A DNA stretch of 43,887 nucleotides, taken from CAZVLQ01 sp964628185 (GTDB lineage Bacteria; Pseudomonadota; Zetaproteobacteria; Mariprofundales; Mariprofundaceae). The DNA lies in assembly GCA_964628185.1 (NCBI GenBank), contig CAZVLQ010000018.1, forward strand, positions 1 through 43,887, given 5' to 3'. Below are positions 31,987-40,059 of the stretch, one piece after another (position 1 is the stretch's first letter; the number at the start of each line of letters is the position of its first letter). The notes under the pieces are model-generated. The model saw only the letters and a list, made by a program, of their open reading frames with translations, did no database searches and was not told the origin of the DNA. The position numbers were made by a program, and so were the translations under genes.

Positions 31987-34543
31987 ATCCGGACAGCGTG
32001 CACGCCTTGATGCGCTGTATGCCGAAACCGGTCGCCTGCTGGACAAGGGGGAAAGCGGCGGCGTTATGGTGCGCCATATGTGCCGGGGCGTGGACGCCCT
32101 GATTACCGGTCTGTGGCGCGACATTGCGCAGGATGTGGCCGGGCGGGTGGATTTGCTGGCCGTCGGCGGTTATGGCCGTGGAGAGCTTTGCCCGCGTTCG
32201 GACTGGGATCTGTGGTTTCTGCTGACGGATGAGCCCGATCCCTGCGTCAACGCGGCCATTGAACGCTTCGTTTATGCCGTGTGGGACATGAATGTGAAGC
32301 TCGGGCATGCCGTACGCACGGTGGATGAAACCGTGAAGTATGTCCGCAGCGACTGGAATACGGCCACGGCGGCACTGGAGTCGCGGCTGCTGTGCGGCAA
32401 TGGCGTTATCTACGGGGTGCTGCAGAAAAAGATCGATTCATTTTTCACGCGCAGGCGCAGGGCCTTTGTCGAGATCAAGCTGGAAGAGATGGAACGCCGT
32501 CATATGCGCGCGGGCGGCACCGCTTTTCTGATGGAGCCGGATGTGAAGGAAGGCAAGGGAGGGCTGCGTGATGTGCAGACCGTGTTCTGGGTGGCCAAGG
32601 CATGGTATGGCAGCAAGGATATTTCCGACCTTGTCGGCAAGGGAGCGGTTTCACGGACGGAATTCAGGCATCTGGCGCAGGCGCGGGATTTTCTGTGGCG
32701 CTGCCGCACTGCGCTGCATCTGGAGACCGGTCGCGCCACGGACCGGCTTGGTTTCGAGCAACAGCTCCGCCTGTCGGAACGAATGCGATACAGAAGCGAG
32801 CCCCACCGGCCGGCCGTTGAGGTATTCATGAAGGAATATTTTCGCCATGCCGGCCGTATCGCGCGGGTCTCCGGCCTGCTGGCCATGCATTTCCAGGAGG
32901 CGCTCCACCCCCAGTGGCTTACCCGTCGCAAGGGCATTGGCGATGGTTTCGCCCTTGAGGGAAAATGGCTGGGTGTGAAGAACGGTGAAATTTTCGATGA
33001 GGAGCCCCTGCGCCTGCTGCGTATTTTTCATGCCGCCCAGAAAGGGCACAGGCGGCTTGCCAGCAGTGCGCTGCGCCAGGTGCGCGAACATGTACTGCTG
33101 ATTGACGAGGCATTCCGCGCCAGTCCGTCGGCCTGCCGTGTTTTTCTCGACATTCTGAGCGAACCGCGCAATGTGGCCGCGGCATTGAAGGAAATGAACA
33201 ATACCGGCGTGCTGGGCCGATTTGTTCCCGAATTCCGTCATGCGGTCGGACTGGGGCAGTTTAACAGCTATCATGCCTATACCGTGGATGAGCACACCAT
33301 CCGTGCGGTGGGCGAGGCGCGCAATATGGCCCATCGCGAACGGGCGGAGCGCCTGCCGCTGGCATCCGAGACATTTCACAAGCTCCGGCAGCCGGAACTT
33401 CTGTATCTGGCCCTGCTGTTTCACGATATTGGCAAGGGGCTGGCCGGGGATCATTCCGTGCTGGGTGCGGAAATCGCCATGCGCACATGCCGTCGTCTGG
33501 GTCTGAATGAGGATGCCACTGATCTTGTCGCATGGCTGGTGCGCCATCATTTGCTGATGGCCATTACATCCCAGCGTTCGGATCTGTCGGACCCCTCGGT
33601 GATTGAAGCATTCGCCGGCCAGGTGGGGGATGTGGAAAGATTGCGTTACCTGTTTTGCCTGAGCGTGGCGGATATTGCGGCAGTGGGTCCGAATGTATGG
33701 AATGACTGGAAGGGAACGTTGCTTAAGGAACTGTATATCGCGACGGAGCGCCATCTGATGGGAGAGGAGGAGGCGAGCACGGGCAACCGCGAGCGCGTTC
33801 GCATACGCATTGAAAGCACGCTGGCGAAAGTGGCGGAGGATGAAAGGCCGCGTCTGCTTTCCGCCCTGGACAGGCTACCCTGGCGCACGGTGCTGGATTC
33901 TCCGCCCCGCCACCTGCTGCATATCGGGCAAACGATGATGCGGGAAAAGGACGGTTTTGCGGTGGACGTGCTGGCGGATGAAACACGCGGGGAGAGCCTG
34001 GTGATCGTACTGGCCGGTGATCGCCGGCGTCTGTTTGCCGATCTTGCCGCCGCCATGGCATCCGGGCATATCAACATCCTTGCGGCACAGGCCTATGCCC
34101 TGAAAAACGGGCAGGTGCTGGATGTATTCCACATTCAGGGCCATGATGGCGGGCCGCTGACCGAACCGCACGATCTGATGCGGTTGAAACAGCGTATTGG
34201 CCGGTCGGTGGCCGAAGGCGCTGTCACGCCCGCCCGGATACCGGGGACGCATGTTCTGATGCGGCAGGTGGCCGTGCGGGCGCAGCTGCTGCCGCTGGCA
34301 TCAAGTCGCCAGACCGCCATCGAGGTCACGGCCGCCGACCGCCCCGGCCTGCTGGCATTGCTGGCAACGGAAATCGACAAGGTGAATTTTAACATTCGGG
34401 GCGCAAGCATCAGCACCTTCGGCGAGCGGGCGGTGGATGTCTTTTTTCTAACCCGGCAGAATGGCATGGTGTTGTCGGAGGATGAGGCCGCGCTTGTTTG
34501 CGATCATCTGGTCAGGGCGGCGGAATTACCGGAGGAGGTCTGA
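31976..34543 (+). CDS. glnD: Bifunctional uridylyltransferase/uridylyl-removing enzyme GlnD
   Basis: An 855-residue nitrogen sensor that uridylylates PII at low glutamine and removes UMP at high glutamine. ATG 31976 has GGGAG 6 nt ahead. The nucleotidyltransferase motif is GGYGRGELCPRSDWDL near residues 63-78. The HD-type hydrolase domain is seen in VDEHTIRA and LLFHDIGKGLAGDHS near 480. Two C-terminal ACT domains (about 670-745 and 780-855) sense glutamine; the last has IEVTAADRPGLLALLATEI. All parts are present. PII genes are not in the window. Confidence 0.97.
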   Translation: MAVESGQRARLDALYAETGRLLDKGESGGVMVRHMCRGVDALITGLWRDIAQDVAGRVDLLAVGGYGRGELCPRSDWDLWFLLTDEPDPCVNAAIERFVYAVWDMNVKLGHAVRTVDETVKYVRSDWNTATAALESRLLCGNGVIYGVLQKKIDSFFTRRRRAFVEIKLEEMERRHMRAGGTAFLMEPDVKEGKGGLRDVQTVFWVAKAWYGSKDISDLVGKGAVSRTEFRHLAQARDFLWRCRTALHLETGRATDRLGFEQQLRLSERMRYRSEPHRPAVEVFMKEYFRHAGRIARVSGLLAMHFQEALHPQWLTRRKGIGDGFALEGKWLGVKNGEIFDEEPLRLLRIFHAAQKGHRRLASSALRQVREHVLLIDEAFRASPSACRVFLDILSEPRNVAAALKEMNNTGVLGRFVPEFRHAVGLGQFNSYHAYTVDEHTIRAVGEARNMAHRERAERLPLASETFHKLRQPELLYLALLFHDIGKGLAGDHSVLGAEIAMRTCRRLGLNEDATDLVAWLVRHHLLMAITSQRSDLSDPSVIEAFAGQVGDVERLRYLFCLSVADIAAVGPNVWNDWKGTLLKELYIATERHLMGEEEASTGNRERVRIRIESTLAKVAEDERPRLLSALDRLPWRTVLDSPPRHLLHIGQTMMREKDGFAVDVLADETRGESLVIVLAGDRRRLFADLAAAMASGHINILAAQAYALKNGQVLDVFHIQGHDGGPLTEPHDLMRLKQRIGRSVAEGAVTPARIPGTHVLMRQVAVRAQLLPLASSRQTAIEVTAADRPGLLALLATEIDKVNFNIRGASISTFGERAVDVFFLTRQNGMVLSEDEAALVCDHLVRAAELPEEV

Positions 34544-34545
34544 AT

Positions 34546-35451
34546 ATGTTCGAAGCACTGCTGGGCAGAAAAAAAACGGGTTTTGTGCTTGCCCTTTCCG
34601 GAGGCGGCGGCCGCGGGCTCGCGCATCTCGGCGTGCTGGAGGAACTGGAATTACAAAATCTCAGGCCCGATGCCATTGTGGGAACGAGTATCGGCGCCCT
34701 GTTCGGCGCCATGTACGCGCTCAATCCGGATGCAAAAGCGGTCAGGGAGCGCGTGCTGGAATTTCTTGGTTCCGGAACGTTCCAACACATTAATCTGCCC
34801 GTGGCGCATGATGTGGACGTGGATGAGGTTGACGAGTCATGGCTGTCACGCCTGACCAATATGGCACGCCAGAGTGTACTTTATGTTCGGGCACTGACCG
34901 GCATTTCGGTTTCCGACACCGGCGCCCTGCAAGAGGTTGCCGGGGTATTTTGTGGCTCCGGCAGTTTCGATACCGTGCAAATCCCGCTTTATATTACCGC
35001 GGTTCGGTTTCCCGGCGGCGAGTGTCATATTTTTTCACAGGGAAATTTGTGCCAGGCGTTAATCGCGAGCATGGCCGTGCCGGCCGTGTTTGATCCGGTG
35101 GAGATCGACGGGGCGCGCTATGTGGACGGAGGCCTGGCCAGCGAGGTGCCCGCGATGGAAGCCAGAAGCGTGGCTACGGAAACGCAACTGGTCGTGGCCG
35201 TGAATACGGGTGTTCGCCCCGATCCCGGGCATGAACCATCCAACGTGATCGCCATGCTGGACTGGGCCGCCCAGGTCAAGGCCCTGTACCTGCGACGCTA
35301 TGAAAAAGCCCATGCCGATATCCTCATCGAGCCGCTGGTCGGCTATACGCAATGGCACGATTTTTCCAATCCCGAGCAGGAAATACAGCGCGGCCGTGAG
35401 GCGGCGCTGGAAAAAATACCGGAACTGAAGAGCCGATTGCAAAGCTTATGA
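34546..35451 (+). CDS. Patatin-like phospholipase (RssA/NTE type)
   Basis: A 301-residue serine lipid hydrolase. ATG 34546 has GGAGGAGG 7 nt ahead. The oxyanion motif is SGGGGRGLAHLGVLEEL near residue 18. The nucleophile elbow is GTSIGALFGAMYA, with Ser near 47. The catalytic Asp is in YVDGGLASEVP near 193, completing the Ser-Asp dyad. There is no signal peptide, so it is likely cytosolic or membrane-associated. The physiological lipid is unknown. It follows glnD by 2 nt and may be co-transcribed. Confidence 0.9.
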   Translation: MFEALLGRKKTGFVLALSGGGGRGLAHLGVLEELELQNLRPDAIVGTSIGALFGAMYALNPDAKAVRERVLEFLGSGTFQHINLPVAHDVDVDEVDESWLSRLTNMARQSVLYVRALTGISVSDTGALQEVAGVFCGSGSFDTVQIPLYITAVRFPGGECHIFSQGNLCQALIASMAVPAVFDPVEIDGARYVDGGLASEVPAMEARSVATETQLVVAVNTGVRPDPGHEPSNVIAMLDWAAQVKALYLRRYEKAHADILIEPLVGYTQWHDFSNPEQEIQRGREAALEKIPELKSRLQSL

Positions 35452-35524
35452 GCGGTGATTGGCTTTCCCACGCATTCACCCGGAGTTTTGCAATCGCCTC
35501 CGGATCATCTGCAGGCCTGAAGCG

Positions 35525-35782
35525 ATGGTGAGCGCCCTGAACAGACCCGAACAATGGCTGAGCCTGTTTGGCGCCGCCCTCATTCTTACAGCCTATGCCC
35601 TGACCGTGGCCCGCCCCGCATGGCGGCGGCTGTATTTCTCATTGAGCGGCGCCGGAGCCGTCGCCCTGTTTATGGTGGGGCTGATCTATCACAATATGGG
35701 TATTCTGCTGCTTGAGGTCACCTGGTTTGCGCTGAATATGTGGGGGTTGTGGCGCGCATTTCACTCGCGACGTACGGCGTGA
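35525..35782 (+). CDS. Small three-helix membrane protein, CBU_0592-like
   Basis: An 85-residue protein with three hydrophobic segments: WLSLFGAALILTAYALTV, LSGAGAVALFMVGLIYH and GILLLEVTWFALNMWGLWRAF. Pattern and length resemble the CBU_0592-like family of small membrane proteins, whose function is unknown. ATG 35525 is chosen for size; the frame is open back to 35459 and no strong ribosome-binding site is seen. The TGA shares its last base with the ATG of the nucleotidyltransferase gene, suggesting coupling. Confidence 0.7.
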   Translation: MVSALNRPEQWLSLFGAALILTAYALTVARPAWRRLYFSLSGAGAVALFMVGLIYHNMGILLLEVTWFALNMWGLWRAFHSRRTA

Positions 35783-36471
35783 TGCCGCAGGTGAATCGCG
35801 CCGTGATTCTGGCGGCGGGCGTGGGCGCACGATTAAAATGGCTGACGCGGAATCAGCCCAAGGCACTTGTCAGAGTCGGGGATGCGCCGGCCATCGTGCA
35901 TGTGATCCGCAGGTTGGCCGCGCAGGGTATTCGTGATATCGCCGTCAATCTGCACCACCACGCGGAACAGCTTCATGCGGCCCTGGGAGACGGCTTGCAT
36001 TTCGGCGTTCACCTTGTCTTCAGTCCCGAGAAGGCTTTGCTGGATTCCGGCGGCGGCGTAAAACAGGCCGTTTCCCTGCTGCCCGGCGAAGGCCTGGTTG
36101 CGGTGCACAATGCGGATGTGCTGACCGATGTGGACATCCGCCTGCTGGCGCAACGCTGCCCGGCCGCTGGCGCCTGTCTTGCCCTGGTGGGTAATCCCGA
36201 TCATCACCCGCAAGGGGATTTCAGCCTGCGGGACGGGCGGGTCGGCCAAGCTGCGCCCGGTGAGCCGACCCTGACCTTTGCCGGGGTGTCGGTGTGGGAC
36301 GCCTCCGTGTTCTGCGACTGGCAGGATGGCATCCCCTTTTCACTCGTTCGTCCCATGCATGCGCTGATGGCGGAGGGAAGGCTTGCCGGCGTGCCGCACA
36401 GGGGAGGCTGGCTGGATATCGGCCGACCACGGGATCTGATACGCGCAAGACGGGAGGCCATTCGTGCGTGA
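35782..36471 (+). CDS. murU: MurU-like nucleotidyltransferase (sugar-1-phosphate)
   Basis: The 229-residue protein has the nucleotidyltransferase signature VILAAGVGARLKWLTRNQPKALVRVGD at the N-terminus, then LDSGGGVKQAV and HNADVLTDVDI. The segments NPDHHPQGDF, PTLTFAGVSV and GGWLDIGRPRDL closely follow N-acetylmuramate-1-phosphate uridylyltransferase (MurU) of the peptidoglycan recycling shortcut. The partner kinase AmgK is not beside it, so another sugar-1-phosphate is possible. ATG 35782 is set by the TGATG junction with the preceding gene. It overlaps the transporter gene by 8 nt. Confidence 0.72.
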   Translation: MPQVNRAVILAAGVGARLKWLTRNQPKALVRVGDAPAIVHVIRRLAAQGIRDIAVNLHHHAEQLHAALGDGLHFGVHLVFSPEKALLDSGGGVKQAVSLLPGEGLVAVHNADVLTDVDIRLLAQRCPAAGACLALVGNPDHHPQGDFSLRDGRVGQAAPGEPTLTFAGVSVWDASVFCDWQDGIPFSLVRPMHALMAEGRLAGVPHRGGWLDIGRPRDLIRARREAIRA

Positions 36472-37714
36472 ACGACTGCTGGTATGGGCGATGGGAGTGG
36501 CCATCATCGCCGGCGGCGTTGCCGGTTATTTCCAGGGTGAAGCCATGCAATCGGTGGCATGGCTGGGTGCACTGTTTCTGACTACACTGAAGATGCTGAT
36601 TGTGCCGCTGGTTGCGGCAAGCGTAATCACGGGCGTGGCCGGGCTGGGCGATGTACGCTCGCTTGGCCGCATGGGCGGGGTTTCCGTTGCCTATTATGCC
36701 ACGACGACACTGCTCGCCGTCGGCATCGGCCTGCTGATGGCCAATCTGTGGCGGCCGGGCGCAGGCGTGCCGCTCGGCACCGGTCTGCATGCGCCACCCC
36801 CCGCGGTGAGGGATGTGGGCATCCCCGATCTGATCCTGTCGCTGGTGCATCCGAATATTATCGGCGCCGCGGCGGATATGAAGTTGCTGCCCGTGATCGT
36901 CTTTTGTATCGCCTTCGCGGCGGCACTTTCAACGCTGGGTGAACGCGGCCGCCCCGTCATCGCCTTTTTTGAAGGGCTGAACGGGGCGATGATGACCATG
37001 GTTCACTGGATCATGTTTTTCGCCCCGATCGGCGTGTTTGCCCTCATCGCCTCCAGGTTGGGGGCGGCCGGGGGTGGAGAGGCATTCATGGCGCAGCTTG
37101 CGGGCCTGGCAAAATATGTGCTGGCCGTTCTTTCCGGGCTGCTGGCCCATGGCGCCCTGTTGTGCCTTCTGCTTGCCGTACTGGCACGAAGAAGGGCGGT
37201 GGCCTACCTGCGCCATATCGGCGCCGCCCTGATGACAGCCTTTTCCACCGCATCATCCAGCGCCACCCTGCCCGTGACGATGGATGGCGTCGCGGCCGCG
37301 GGCGTAAATGAAAAGGCGCGGCGTTTCGTCCTGCCGCTGGGGGCGACGGTCAACATGGATGGTACGGCTCTGTATGAAGCGGTTGCCGCGCTGTTCATCG
37401 CCCAGGCCTATGGCATGGATCTCGGATTCGGTCAGCAAATGATGGTGCTTCTCACCGCCACGATGGCGGCGATCGGTGCGGCCGGCATCCCCGAGGCCGG
37501 GCTGGTCACCATGGTGATTGTGCTGGAGGCGGTGGGGCTGCCGCTGGAAGGTGTCGGCCTGATTCTGGCGGTGGACTGGTTTCTGGATCGCTGCCGCACC
37601 ACGGTTAATGTTTTTGGCGATGCGGTGGGTGCCGCCGTGGTGGGAAGAATGGCCTTGTTGTCCGCCCCGGCCAGACCGGAACCAGGGGCTCGCCATAAAG
37701 CGCATGAAAAATAG
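36464..37714 (+). CDS. SLC1/DAACS-type dicarboxylate or amino-acid:cation symporter
   Basis: A 416-residue inner-membrane protein starting at GTG 36464. It has about eight hydrophobic helices. The family's re-entrant serine-rich loop is TASSSATLPVTM near residue 262, and the cation/substrate motif ATVNMDGTALYEA lies near 292. The second hairpin is in AAIGAAGIPEAGLVTMVIV, and the last helix has DRCRTTVNVFGDAVGAAVV. GltP- and DctA-type proteins import glutamate, aspartate or C4-dicarboxylates with protons or sodium. The Arg in DRCRTTVNV suggests an acidic substrate. Exact specificity is not readable. Confidence 0.9.
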   Translation: MRERLLVWAMGVAIIAGGVAGYFQGEAMQSVAWLGALFLTTLKMLIVPLVAASVITGVAGLGDVRSLGRMGGVSVAYYATTTLLAVGIGLLMANLWRPGAGVPLGTGLHAPPPAVRDVGIPDLILSLVHPNIIGAAADMKLLPVIVFCIAFAAALSTLGERGRPVIAFFEGLNGAMMTMVHWIMFFAPIGVFALIASRLGAAGGGEAFMAQLAGLAKYVLAVLSGLLAHGALLCLLLAVLARRRAVAYLRHIGAALMTAFSTASSSATLPVTMDGVAAAGVNEKARRFVLPLGATVNMDGTALYEAVAALFIAQAYGMDLGFGQQMMVLLTATMAAIGAAGIPEAGLVTMVIVLEAVGLPLEGVGLILAVDWFLDRCRTTVNVFGDAVGAAVVGRMALLSAPARPEPGARHKAHEK

Positions 37715-37728
37715 GGGGTAGTGGCTCA

Positions 37729-37806
37729 CACTAGCCCGGATATTGAAGGCTTGTCCGGGAATTGCCACCTGCGTAGGCTGCGCGGAATTCAAATATCCGG
37801 GGTGTC
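37729..37806. repeat. MITE-like palindromic element between the symporter gene and purC
   Basis: Imperfect terminal inverted repeats: CCCGGATATTGAA (37735-37747) against TTCAAATATCCGGG (37788-37801), differing by one inserted A. They enclose about 40 bp. The left end CACTAGCCCGGATATTG closely resembles CACTAGCCCGTATATTG at the end of the window (43832 on). The element also contains CGGAATTCA, again shared with that right-hand copy. This suggests a short non-coding repeat family; no target duplication was identified. Confidence 0.5.
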
Positions 37807-38517
37807 ATGATGCGGGGAGCACTGCTTTATGAAGGCAAGGGCAAGCAATTGTTTGCCAGCGATGTGGACGGCGAACTGATCCAGCTGTTCAAGGACGACG
37901 CCACCGCATTTGACGGCGTCAAACATGAGATCATCACGGGCAAGGGCGTGCTGAACTGCGCCATGTCCACTTTTTTCTTTGAGCGGTTGCGTGAAGCGGG
38001 TATCGAAACGCATTTCATCCGCCGCGAGGGTGAACGTGAAATGCGCGTCAAACGGCTTGCCATGATTCCGGTCGAGGTGGTGGTCCGCAATGTGGCGGCC
38101 GGCTCGATCAGCAAACGGCTCGGTATTGAAGAGGGGACGGCGCTTGCCCGGCCATTGACCGAGCTGTTTTACAAATCCGATGCCCTGCATGATCCGATGA
38201 TTACCGAGGACCACGCCGAATTGTTCGGCTGGGCGGCGCGCGGGGATATCGAACAGATGCGGAATACGGCGCTGAGCGTGAATGATGCACTGTCTTCACT
38301 GCTGGCAAAGGCGGGTATACGCCTGATTGATTTCAAACTGGAGTTCGGCAGGGCCGGCGGGGAAATCCTGGTGGGGGATGAAATTACGCCGGACGGCTGC
38401 CGGCTGTGGGATGCCGGGACTTCCCGCAAGCTGGACAAGGATGTGTTCCGCCGCGATCTCGGCAGTCTTCCCGATGCCTATCGTGAAGTGGCGGGCAGGC
38501 TGGGGATCAGGCTGTAA
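37807..38517 (+). CDS. purC: Phosphoribosylaminoimidazole-succinocarboxamide synthase
   Basis: The 236-residue enzyme joins aspartate to CAIR in purine synthesis using ATP. LLYEGKGKQLFASD forms the ATP-binding loop. Further blocks are MIPVEVVVRNVAAGSISKRLGI, LHDPMITEDHAELFGW, LIDFKLEFG and LVGDEITPDGCRLWD, all typical. The start is ATG 37807 or ATG 37810; GGGG at 37799-37802 is 4 or 7 nt away, slightly favouring the latter. It stands alone after the MITE-like element, so the element may affect its expression. Confidence 0.97.
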   Translation: MMRGALLYEGKGKQLFASDVDGELIQLFKDDATAFDGVKHEIITGKGVLNCAMSTFFFERLREAGIETHFIRREGEREMRVKRLAMIPVEVVVRNVAAGSISKRLGIEEGTALARPLTELFYKSDALHDPMITEDHAELFGWAARGDIEQMRNTALSVNDALSSLLAKAGIRLIDFKLEFGRAGGEILVGDEITPDGCRLWDAGTSRKLDKDVFRRDLGSLPDAYREVAGRLGIRL

Positions 38518-38544
38518 TGTAACCGGTGGATTTCATACCCGCTG

Positions 38545-38558
38545 GTGATCTGCATCAC
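38545..38558. promoter_or_regulatory. CRP/FNR-family operator upstream of the outer-membrane protein gene
   Basis: GTGATCTGCATCAC is a perfect dyad. It meets both the CRP core (GTGA-N6-TCAC) and the FNR-type core (TGAT-N4-ATCA). TATCCT at 38580-38585, a 4/6 match to a -10 hexamer, places the operator centre near -41 from a predicted start around 38592. That is the class II activator position. Whether a CRP-, FNR- or Dnr-like protein acts here cannot be told from the site. Confidence 0.5.
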
Positions 38559-38639
38559 GGATTTGGAAAGACTTGTTCGTATCCTCCGCGGGATATCTTC
38601 TTACATCTTACATTTTCAGGGAAACAGGGAGCAGGCATA

Positions 38640-39455
38640 ATGAAAGATATCTTACTTCGAACAGCCGTTGTCATGAAAAGGTGCGCGACGTTCATCTTGC
38701 TGTTCGCATCTTTACTGCTGTTCGGCAATCCGGCTTTTGCCGCGAAGGTTGCCGGGCCCACCATTACACTTGGTTCGACGCCATCATTTTTCACGGGTGA
38801 TTTTGGTACGTCGACCACCACCAACATCATCTATGTTCCCACCTATATCAAATACAAGCTCGACGACATCTCCCTCAAGCTGACCATTCCCTTTATTGTT
38901 GTGGAAAGTAATGGCGCGGCAGTGTCCGGCGGCACGGTTATCGGTACAGGAACGGGTACAAGCAAGACGGAAAGCGGCCTGGGTGATATCTGGTTAGAAG
39001 GTAAGTATACCCTGCGCCACGTACTTGACACCTCGTTTGATCTTGTCCCCTACGCCAAGATCAAGTTTGGTACGGCTTCACACACAAAAGGGCTGGGAAC
39101 AGGGGAGAATGATTACGAATTCGGTATGGGCGTCCGCACCCGCTTCATGGGGCGATGGTTTCCATTCGGGCGGGTGGGCTACCGCTTTGTGGGCCAGCCC
39201 GTGGGCCGGCTGCTGGATGATATTCTGACCTATCGCGCGGGTGTCAGTTATGCCATGAACAGAACGAACGTGCTGACTGTTTTATTTTCGGGACGGCAGG
39301 CATCGCAGCCGGGTTTTTCAAGTGCGGCCGAGATTATAGGCGCCTGGGACTACCGGATACAACCGGACCTGGGCCTTCAGGTCTTTGGAGACAAGGGCCT
39401 GAGCAATGGCAGCCCGGATTATGGCGTGGGTGGCGGATTGACTTATCGTTTTTAG
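38640..39455 (+). CDS. Outer-membrane beta-barrel protein (MetA-pathway/DUF-transporter type)
   Basis: The 271-residue precursor starts at ATG 38640, with GGGAG 8 nt ahead; ATG 38673 would give a shorter signal peptide. The hydrophobic stretch CATFILLFASLLLFGNPAFAAK ends in an AxA signal-peptidase site. The mature part alternates polar and hydrophobic residues in short strands with turns. It has the SGLGDIWLEGKYTL block seen in phenol-degradation-type outer-membrane proteins, and ends GGLTYRF, a C-terminal aromatic barrel-assembly signal. A pore or transport role is inferred. It is separated by 96 nt from the acidic repeat protein and shares its strand. Confidence 0.8.
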   Translation: MKDILLRTAVVMKRCATFILLFASLLLFGNPAFAAKVAGPTITLGSTPSFFTGDFGTSTTTNIIYVPTYIKYKLDDISLKLTIPFIVVESNGAAVSGGTVIGTGTGTSKTESGLGDIWLEGKYTLRHVLDTSFDLVPYAKIKFGTASHTKGLGTGENDYEFGMGVRTRFMGRWFPFGRVGYRFVGQPVGRLLDDILTYRAGVSYAMNRTNVLTVLFSGRQASQPGFSSAAEIIGAWDYRIQPDLGLQVFGDKGLSNGSPDYGVGGGLTYRF

Positions 39456-39551
39456 GAGGCTGTACTATTTGCTATGTGTGATTTTCAGGGCATGGCCCGG
39501 ATAGCCCGAAGTGCATTTCATGTATGAATACGAAGAAGAAAGGAGATAAAA

Positions 39552-39932
39552 ATGAAGATAAATCGAGCAACCATGATGAATGTATCGGCCATACTGGCCA
39601 TGATGGTGTTGCCAGGATTTGCAGCACAGGCTGCGCCTGCCGTACCCGCTGGTAGTGCCCCGGCCGCTGCCGCTCCGGCAGCGCCTGCCGCGCTCGCGAG
39701 CGCGGGAGCCCCTGATATTGAGGTCGGGGGTAATGATGTAGCTGAGGTCGCAACCCCTGAAATCGAGGATGTTGAAGTTGCCGGGATTGAAGCACCCGAG
39801 GTCGAGACACCCGAAGTTGAGACACCCGAAGTTGAGACACCCGAGGTCGAAGCACCCGAGGTCGCAGCGCCCGAGGTCGAAGCACCCACGATTGAAGCGC
39901 CCGAGGTCGAAGCGCCCGAACATGGTGATTAA
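39552..39932 (+). CDS. Secreted acidic pentapeptide-repeat protein
   Basis: A 126-residue protein with a good ribosome-binding site (AGGAG, 6 nt ahead). A signal peptide (MMNVSAILAMMVLPGFAAQA) precedes an Ala/Pro linker (about residues 27-54). An acidic tail follows with nine near-perfect 5-residue units, mostly Glu-Val-Glu-Thr/Ala-Pro, over residues 78-122. The mature protein has no Cys, almost no basic residues and no predicted globular core. It resembles extended Pro-Glu spacer or metal/Ca2+-binding segments, but I do not recognise a family. It is followed by a strong terminator. Confidence 0.75.
   Translation: MKINRATMMNVSAILAMMVLPGFAAQAAPAVPAGSAPAAAAPAAPAALASAGAPDIEVGGNDVAEVATPEIEDVEVAGIEAPEVETPEVETPEVETPEVEAPEVAAPEVEAPTIEAPEVEAPEHGD
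39783..39917 (+). repeat. 15-bp tandem repeat, nine units, coding
   Basis: Unit consensus CCCGAGGTCGAAGCA or CCCGAAGTTGAGACA, in phase with the reading frame, encoding the Glu-Val-Glu-Ala/Thr-Pro units. Three adjacent units encode the identical pentapeptide Glu-Val-Glu-Thr-Pro, and two of them are nearly identical at the DNA level. The array could expand or contract by slippage without shifting the frame. Confidence 0.85.
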
Positions 39933-39950
39933 CCCGTATATTGTATCTGT
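39930..39950. repeat. Short dispersed repeat, copy after the acidic repeat gene
   Basis: TAACCCGTATATTGTAT (39931-39947) overlaps the end of the acidic-repeat gene, whose stop is TAA 39930-39932. It shares CCCGTATATTG with the copy at the end of the window and resembles the left end of the element at 37731. No inverted partner was found here, so it may be a relic. Confidence 0.35.
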
Positions 39951-40030
39951 CCTCTGTCTTCCGTCTTCCGGAATATGCCCGTCTTTGTGCAATATACGGG
40001 GGTAATTTCTTGCCTTGCCAAAGGAAAAGA

Positions 40031-40056
40031 CCTCGCAGGCATCTGCGGGGTTTTTT
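40031..40056. terminator. Bidirectional rho-independent terminator
   Basis: CCTCGCAG (40031-40038) pairs with CTGCGGGG (40043-40050), one G-T pair, around the loop GCAT, followed by six T. On the minus strand the same stem is followed by TCTTTTCC. It ends the outer-membrane barrel/acidic-repeat unit and, from the other side, the dcd-metF operon. Confidence 0.9.
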
Positions 40057-40059
40057 CGC

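Noticed and set aside
39518..39889. Minus-strand Gly/Ser/Thr repeat protein frame
   Set aside because: It is the antisense of the acidic pentapeptide array. The plus strand has a signal peptide and a ribosome-binding site; the minus-strand frame has neither convincingly.
39783..39917. CRISPR-like array
   Set aside because: Units are 15 bp with no spacers, in phase with a coding frame.
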